Source of the DNA: Candidatus Peregrinibacteria bacterium Gr01-1014_25
GTDB taxonomy: Bacteria; Patescibacteriota; Gracilibacteria; Peribacterales; Peribacteraceae
Assembly (NCBI GenBank): GCA_007376205.1
Contig: VMFU01000003.1
Span: 1-64,000 of the forward strand
Direction of reading: 5' to 3'
Length of the DNA stretch: 64,000 bases
Both the position numbers and the translations under genes were made by a program. Positions within the stretch are counted from its first letter, which is position 1; each line of letters starts with the position of its first letter. Shown piece after piece: positions 59,987-64,000 of this stretch. Under the pieces are notes generated by a model, which was given only the letters and a program-made list of their open reading frames with translations, was not told where the DNA came from and ran no database searches.

Positions 59987-60325
59987 GTGAATGTGTACCT
60001 GCACGAAAGCGTAGGAGTGAAGATCATTCCCGCGCTCAAGCGAACGTTGCAAGCCCGCAACGGCAGCATTCGCTTCACCGAGGGCAGCGACAGCGCGAAC
60101 GTGATCGTGTTCGGCGGCAAGAGGGCTTTGCAACAGCACATGCCCTGGAGTCGCGGCGTTCATGCCGTTGTCTTGTTGCAACCCAATGAGGATCGACCGA
60201 AGAACTCGACCCTTGTCGCCTATGCGGGGATCTCCACGATTGTGGACACGATCCTCGCCTTCAGCCAGGACGACGCGAACAGTGTCGTCCCCACGTGCCA
60301 CGCGGAAGGTGTCGCCTCCGTGTGA
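59987..60325 (+). CDS. Hypothetical small protein
   Basis: 112 residues, alpha/beta, no recognised family (VYLHESVGVKIIPALKRTLQARNGSIRFTEGSDSANVIVFGG). GTG 59987 is backed by AGGAG (59974-59978) at 8 nt. Upstream lie two CATTGACAC direct repeats (59900, 59941) and TGACAC...GTGTCA (59944-59960), possibly an operator. Confidence 0.5.
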   Translation: MNVYLHESVGVKIIPALKRTLQARNGSIRFTEGSDSANVIVFGGKRALQQHMPWSRGVHAVVLLQPNEDRPKNSTLVAYAGISTIVDTILAFSQDDANSVVPTCHAEGVASV

Positions 60326-60357
60326 CCCCGACGCCCGATGCTCCTGCATCGGATGAG

Positions 60358-60388
60358 CAGGACTGACCCCGCGTCAGTCCTGTTTTTT
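60358..60388 (+). terminator. Intrinsic terminator
   Basis: CAGGACTGAC (60358-60367) pairs with GTCAGTCCTG (60373-60382), followed by six T. It ends the 59987 gene and overlaps the 3' end of the convergent desaturase gene. Confidence 0.88.
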
Positions 60389-61477
60389 GATGAGCCAGCT
60401 CGTGTCGCGCGGCTCGATGGGCTGCGAACGATCCGACGACGCCAGCCGCTCGATCACCCCCTGCAATCGCAGGATCTTCTGCTGCGCGGCGTGCCCTCCT
60501 TCGAGGAGCCCGGGGAAATCCGTGGCCGTCCACCTTCCTTCATCGTTCTGTTGCCCCACGTTCCAATCCCTAAGGAGGCTTGCGGAGATGCTCGCGTAGT
60601 CGCGCGTCGTGTAGACCCCCGTCTGTTGCGCAACATTCGAGAAGTACGCGTACGTTTGGCCGGGCTGCAGCACGTTGCCGCTCGGATCAACCTCGCGCAT
60701 GTTGTGCGCGGGCATCACGATGCCGCGTCGCAGCATCTCCTGCAGCGCCTGCATCATGTTGTCGGGGTCGCGCTGGAAGAACGTCCGCACGAACGCGATG
60801 TACGCCCGCGCGTGGTACGCCTCGTCGGCCGCGATCTGGCCGCAGATTCTCGCAAGCAGGGGATTGCCGTGCGCGTGAGCAAGGCGCGCGACGTTCGCAT
60901 GCGAGCGCTGCGTCGCCAGTTCCTGGAATGACGTGTAGACGAATCCCTTGTAGGGGTCGCCATCCGCATGCACATCGAGTCCGTCTTCCAAAAAGAGCTG
61001 CACCGACCGCTCGAACGCCCCCATGTCCACCCGTCCAGTGAGCCGCAAGTACGCGTCCAGCAGCGCGCCGTGACGGTGCTCCTCCGCTGTCCAGCGGCGG
61101 AACCATTGCTTCAGGTTATCGCCCGGACCGTGCCCTCCTTCTTGTTTCTTCCCAGACGGCATCCCGCGCACGGTGAACAGGTCCGACGTGAACAGCGGCA
61201 AACCGTCCTCCGTGATCGCGTCGCCGACGAGGACGACAAGGAGTTCGGGTGGCAGCGAGCGCGCCTGACGCTGGATCGCGCGGATGTCTTCGAAGGCGAC
61301 CTCGGCGTTCGTGAGGTTTGGGAGGAAGTCGTCCGGCTGCCACGTCTTGGCGATGCCGTTGATCTGCGTGCGCGTCTTCTCGGCGAGCGTCGGAATATTC
61401 GCATCGAGCAGCGCAAGCGATTCGCGCCGCCCGGGGAGCTCGACGGTGTCAGGCGGAGCACTGGTTACTTTGTGCAT
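60374..61477 (-). CDS. Acyl-ACP desaturase (di-iron)
   Basis: 367 residues. The two iron-ligand motifs are visible: WTAEEHRHGALL and AADEAYHARAYIAF, within a helical ferritin-like bundle; FQELATQRSHANVARLA also fits the plant-type acyl-ACP desaturase family (PF03405), which puts a cis double bond into acyl chains on ACP using ferredoxin and O2. No fatty-acid synthesis gene is in the window. ATG 61477 begins the conserved part (MHKVTSAPPDTVELPG). Confidence 0.9.
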   Translation of the reverse strand: MHKVTSAPPDTVELPGRRESLALLDANIPTLAEKTRTQINGIAKTWQPDDFLPNLTNAEVAFEDIRAIQRQARSLPPELLVVLVGDAITEDGLPLFTSDLFTVRGMPSGKKQEGGHGPGDNLKQWFRRWTAEEHRHGALLDAYLRLTGRVDMGAFERSVQLFLEDGLDVHADGDPYKGFVYTSFQELATQRSHANVARLAHAHGNPLLARICGQIAADEAYHARAYIAFVRTFFQRDPDNMMQALQEMLRRGIVMPAHNMREVDPSGNVLQPGQTYAYFSNVAQQTGVYTTRDYASISASLLRDWNVGQQNDEGRWTATDFPGLLEGGHAAQQKILRLQGVIERLASSDRSQPIEPRDTSWLIKKQD

Positions 61478-61600
61478 GATGCAAAAATAACATACATGAG
61501 AAAATATGCAATTTTGGGATTGAGAGCTGGGACAACCTCGGCTGGCTGCGCCATGAATCATGCGCCGCATTGCGCCACAGAGCAAAACCGCCGAGCATCG

Positions 61601-61804
61601 CTATGCGAGGCCTGCGGCGCTCTGGTTCATGGCTGGGCATGCTGGACAGTATCCGGACTTTTTGGCTTCCTTTAAAGAAAAATCACTGCCTTTCAGCACT
61701 ACGCTTGAGTACCAGTTCGTTGCGTAGGGATTGGGAAATCGACGCGTCCAGCATGAACGGGGCGGAGATGGGAGGCAAGAAAGATGATCGCCAGGTGGTA
61801 ACAT
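61601..61804 (-). CDS. Possible small ORF coupled to DUF3800 gene
   Basis: 67 residues starting at ATG 61804, which overlaps the DUF3800 stop as TAATG. It has four Cys including CPAC. The coupling argues for translation, but no family is recognised and it may be spurious or a gene remnant. The adjoining stretch 61478-61600 holds nothing I can identify. Confidence 0.25.
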   Translation of the reverse strand: MLPPGDHLSCLPSPPRSCWTRRFPNPYATNWYSSVVLKGSDFSLKEAKKSGYCPACPAMNQSAAGLA

Positions 61805-62562
61805 TAATGAAAACAACCCATGTAGTATTTCCCAAATAGTGAATCAAACGCATCCTGTATCGTTGAGTCAGTATTAGGCGATATGAATACAGAGTGATTC
61901 ATACACTGCATCCAAGGCAGTCCATCTTCATCTAGCGTAACCGGGCCATCTAACATCCAGCGATTTTGCATTCGTAACATAAACTCTGCAGGCACCCGAC
62001 CAGGACCATAACCAGGAGTTTCAAGTAAGAAGCTCCGGCCATGTATACCAGAGTTCTGCTGAACCAGCAGTTTTATAGATCCGACAAAATAGTCTGCTGC
62101 CTGCAAGCCAATACTGCTGGAGGAGTTCGCAAAGGTCCATGGCACCTTTCGGCACATCTTCTGCAGGCATTGCGGATCCTCAATTAGATCTTCATCAAAT
62201 ACATATCTACATCGCTTTCGTAATTTTTGCTGACGCAGTAGTAAGAGAAGAGCATCATTCTTTGATTCTTGAGATACCCCGATGTATCCCAAGAAGTGCT
62301 CAATCACAATCCCCAAGAAGTCGCTCTTGTATTCATTGTAAGCATCGGCACCAATTCGCTCTCGTATAGAGGAATCGAGGTTCCATTTGATTTCAACACC
62401 TTCAGGAAGACCCAGCCTACTGCGAAGCTCCTGCTCTTTTCGGGCAACAGCGGCTTCATCACTCGAAAATACTCCACCAATCATATTCACATCATCTCTG
62501 TCCCTTGCTATTTGGAATGTGGTGTCATCGAAATAGCCAACAGTGAGGGGCTGTAATGTCAT
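61804..62562 (-). CDS. DUF3800-like protein
   Basis: 252 residues. VGYFDDTTFQIARDRDDVNMIGGVFSS near the start, VEIKWNLDSS, and SSSSIGLQAADYFVGSIKLLV: the acidic residues and LQxADY block match DUF3800, thought to be RNase H-like and often found in mobile or defence regions. ATG 62562 is preferred to a TTG at 62577. AT-richer than the core genes; downstream of the ClpP-like gene on the same strand. Confidence 0.65.
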   Translation of the reverse strand: MTLQPLTVGYFDDTTFQIARDRDDVNMIGGVFSSDEAAVARKEQELRSRLGLPEGVEIKWNLDSSIRERIGADAYNEYKSDFLGIVIEHFLGYIGVSQESKNDALLLLLRQQKLRKRCRYVFDEDLIEDPQCLQKMCRKVPWTFANSSSSIGLQAADYFVGSIKLLVQQNSGIHGRSFLLETPGYGPGRVPAEFMLRMQNRWMLDGPVTLDEDGLPWMQCMNHSVFISPNTDSTIQDAFDSLFGKYYMGCFH

Positions 62563-62713
62563 TCTTGTCGCCGGCAACTGATCGTTACGGCATTCCGAAG
62601 TTTTTTCATATCGATTCGAACCGATTGCTGGTCAATCCGCCCAAGAATCGACCCGACTGGATACAGAAGCGGCCAGATAGTTATCATAATAGCTAACTTT
62701 GTGGTGTTTTGCT

Positions 62714-63319
62714 TTAGTCCTCTGCCTTGCGTGGTGAATCATGAATTTGGATGAGACGATGACCCTTGGGTTGTTGGAAAGCACGAATTTCATGCACCAG
62801 TCCTTTTTCACGCGCCTGCTCTGGTGTGAAAATAGTGTCACCAATGAGCTGGCGAACCTCCTCGAATTTCATGCTGCTAAATTCGGCGATAGTCCGTGCA
62901 ATTCTGTTGTGATCTATTTGTACGGCCGCTAGTGCCTCAGTCAAATCCTTTTCATTTGCCCAGACTATTCCATTTTCGTCTGCACTGCCCATGGATCGTG
63001 CAACGCCATGCATCAAAAACCGGGCATTGTTGTTCGAATATCGTTTGCTGCCAGCCAGATAAATTACGTTTGCGATTGAATCGATATCTCCGACGTTGTG
63101 TGTTGTCACTTCCAGAGGTGCTGCCTTCAGAAAGTTAAATAGTTCGAAGCCGCGCGTAACGTTGCCGCCGGTAGAAGAGATCGCAAAATAAAGCTTTTCC
63201 ACCCCTTCTTCGATCATGTCATCGATGTTATCGAGTACCCGATTTACCGTCTCGGCTCTCACGCCGGCATTGAACAGCATGTAGGCCTGTTGGTTGGGAA
63301 ATTCGGATGAGGGAATCAT
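62714..63319 (-). CDS. ClpP-like serine protease
   Basis: 201 residues. LYFAISSTGGNVTRGFELFNFLKAAPLEVTTHNVGDIDSIANVIYLAGSKRYSNNNARFLMHGV shows the ClpP/crotonase fold with nucleophile Ser (about 81) and His (about 104); an Asp near 161 (GDTIFTPEQAREKGLV) completes a plausible triad. The DIDSIAN block differs from housekeeping ClpP (QACSMG), so this is a divergent member without an adjacent Clp ATPase. TATGCT (63328-63333) lies 8 nt before ATG 63319. AT-rich; beside tRNA-Gln. Confidence 0.82.
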   Translation of the reverse strand: MIPSSEFPNQQAYMLFNAGVRAETVNRVLDNIDDMIEEGVEKLYFAISSTGGNVTRGFELFNFLKAAPLEVTTHNVGDIDSIANVIYLAGSKRYSNNNARFLMHGVARSMGSADENGIVWANEKDLTEALAAVQIDHNRIARTIAEFSSMKFEEVRQLIGDTIFTPEQAREKGLVHEIRAFQQPKGHRLIQIHDSPRKAED

Positions 63320-63475
63320 AAAAAGGGAGCATAAATTGCCATGCATTGTTAAATTAGTCAATTGTGAGGAAGTGCAAAAAGCGATGGACGCCATCTGGCG
63401 GTGCCCTTGCTTGCGTCACCCTCCGCTACGCGGAGAATGAGGGCGGATCATGCGGGGTTTGTTTATCGTTTCGTT

Positions 63476-63550
<75 letters not shown>

Positions 63551-63608
63551 ACAGGGCACCATCAGACTACCACATGCTACGATCTTCGAAATCCTGTACT
63601 CTGTTCCC

Positions 63609-64000
63609 ATGCACCTCCGAAGCGTGATCGCCGGAGCATTCGCCGTCCACGCGGTTGTCGGCGGTCTCTGCACGATGCCGATGGTCGTTCTGGCGGAGGA
63701 GATTCCTGTCCCGCACGACGAGCAGATGGAATTGGCGATGACGCCGGTCGTGCCGATGTCGCCCGTGCGCAGCAAAGGGTATACGGCGGTGGAACTGCGA
63801 CGCTCGAGCGTCGCTATGACGCAGACGAGCTGCACGGAACACTGCATCTTCAAGTCGCGCGGCCTGGCGGTTTCGTCCATTCCCTCGCCATTCCACCCAA
63901 TCGCGCCATCGCCCGCTCTTCCGCTTCTCCTCGCCTGGTCCCCGACGGATCACGACGTTTCAATATCATCGCAAGCGCCACCGGGAACGCCGACTATCGA
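63609..64000 (+). CDS. Secreted protein, partial (runs off the window)
   Basis: The frame opens at ATG 63609 and is still open at 64000 (130 codons). Signal peptide MHLRSVIAGAFAVHAVVGGLCTMPMVVLA-E, then a Pro/Val-rich region and a Cys pair (TSCTEHC). Family not recognised. The ATG follows CTGTTCCC, and TACTCT lies 6 nt upstream. Confidence 0.55.
   Translation, partial: MHLRSVIAGAFAVHAVVGGLCTMPMVVLAEEIPVPHDEQMELAMTPVVPMSPVRSKGYTAVELRRSSVAMTQTSCTEHCIFKSRGLAVSSIPSPFHPIAPSPALPLLLAWSPTDHDVSISSQAPPGTPTI

Noticed and set aside
61570-61839. 89-codon plus-strand frame near the DUF3800 gene
   Set aside because: Overlaps the opposite-strand candidates and lacks start signals; composition not protein-like.

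Overview
This is a gene-dense, GC-rich bacterial segment with UGA used as a normal stop. It carries about 61 protein genes, six tRNA genes (Lys-CUU, Phe-GAA, Ala-CGC, Ile-UAU, Val-UAC, Gln-UUG, all with CCA encoded) and no rRNA or CRISPR. The gene mix suggests a Candidate Phyla Radiation (Patescibacteria) organism, perhaps of the Peregrinibacteria/Peribacteria kind: a VirB2-like pilin, stand-alone KhpA and DciA-like proteins, a VanW protein, DUF5667 anti-sigma-like protein, four-helix-bundle protein, repeated DUF11 surface proteins, and many large or small orphans. Peptidoglycan genes (murC, murJ), SLH domains and LPXTG-like tails point to a single-membrane cell with an S-layer. This placement is inference; no marker tree was possible.

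Layout. 0.2-4 kb: lipoprotein, PKD protein, a 28-residue microprotein and truB. 4.4-9.3 kb: tRNA-Lys, VanW protein, an LPQTG surface protein, a Fis-type regulator, tRNA-Phe and a secreted protein. 9.3-11.3 kb: ECF sigma factor and overlapping membrane anti-sigma-like partner, then tRNA-Ala. 11.4-15.4 kb: small accessory genes and a sugar pair (GpgS-like glycosyltransferase and GH63 hydrolase). 15.4-24.2 kb: obg, dnaK with CIRCE, gap, a DUF1501 protein, endonuclease IV and the CCA enzyme. 24-33.4 kb: TMEM43-like protein, tRNA-Ile, rplI, a large ABC substrate-binding protein, secG, an MFS transporter, tRNA-Val, pilin, khpA, rpsP and dciA. 33.5-47.2 kb: envelope and carbon metabolism (SLH/Calx-beta protein, two GT4 enzymes, prmC, nadK, gap2-fbp operon, ftsB-like, murC, SLH protein, murJ). 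47.2-55.8 kb: nusG-secE, lepB, a giant 1712-residue orphan, a PH-domain protein, a HEPN-motif protein and pth. 55.8-61.5 kb: two more DUF11 surface proteins, a uracil phosphoribosyltransferase-like gene and an acyl-ACP desaturase. 61.6-63.5 kb: an AT-richer ClpP-like/DUF3800 cassette beside tRNA-Gln.

The strongest signal is not a gene. At many genes a -10 hexamer (mostly TANNNT) ends exactly 6 nt, sometimes 7-8 nt, before the start codon, so the mRNAs should be leaderless. A second set, mostly secreted or surface proteins plus gap, has 16-35 nt pyrimidine-rich leaders without Shine-Dalgarno sequence; gap and an SLH gene share an identical 14-mer and two DUF11 genes have leaders matched in length and sequence. 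Clear Shine-Dalgarno sites are rare. The window also holds a 96-bp inverted repeat pair that fills two convergent gene junctions, telomere-like GGGATTAGGG intergenic repeats, a conserved box behind two tRNA genes, and a calcium-repeat family in three surface proteins.
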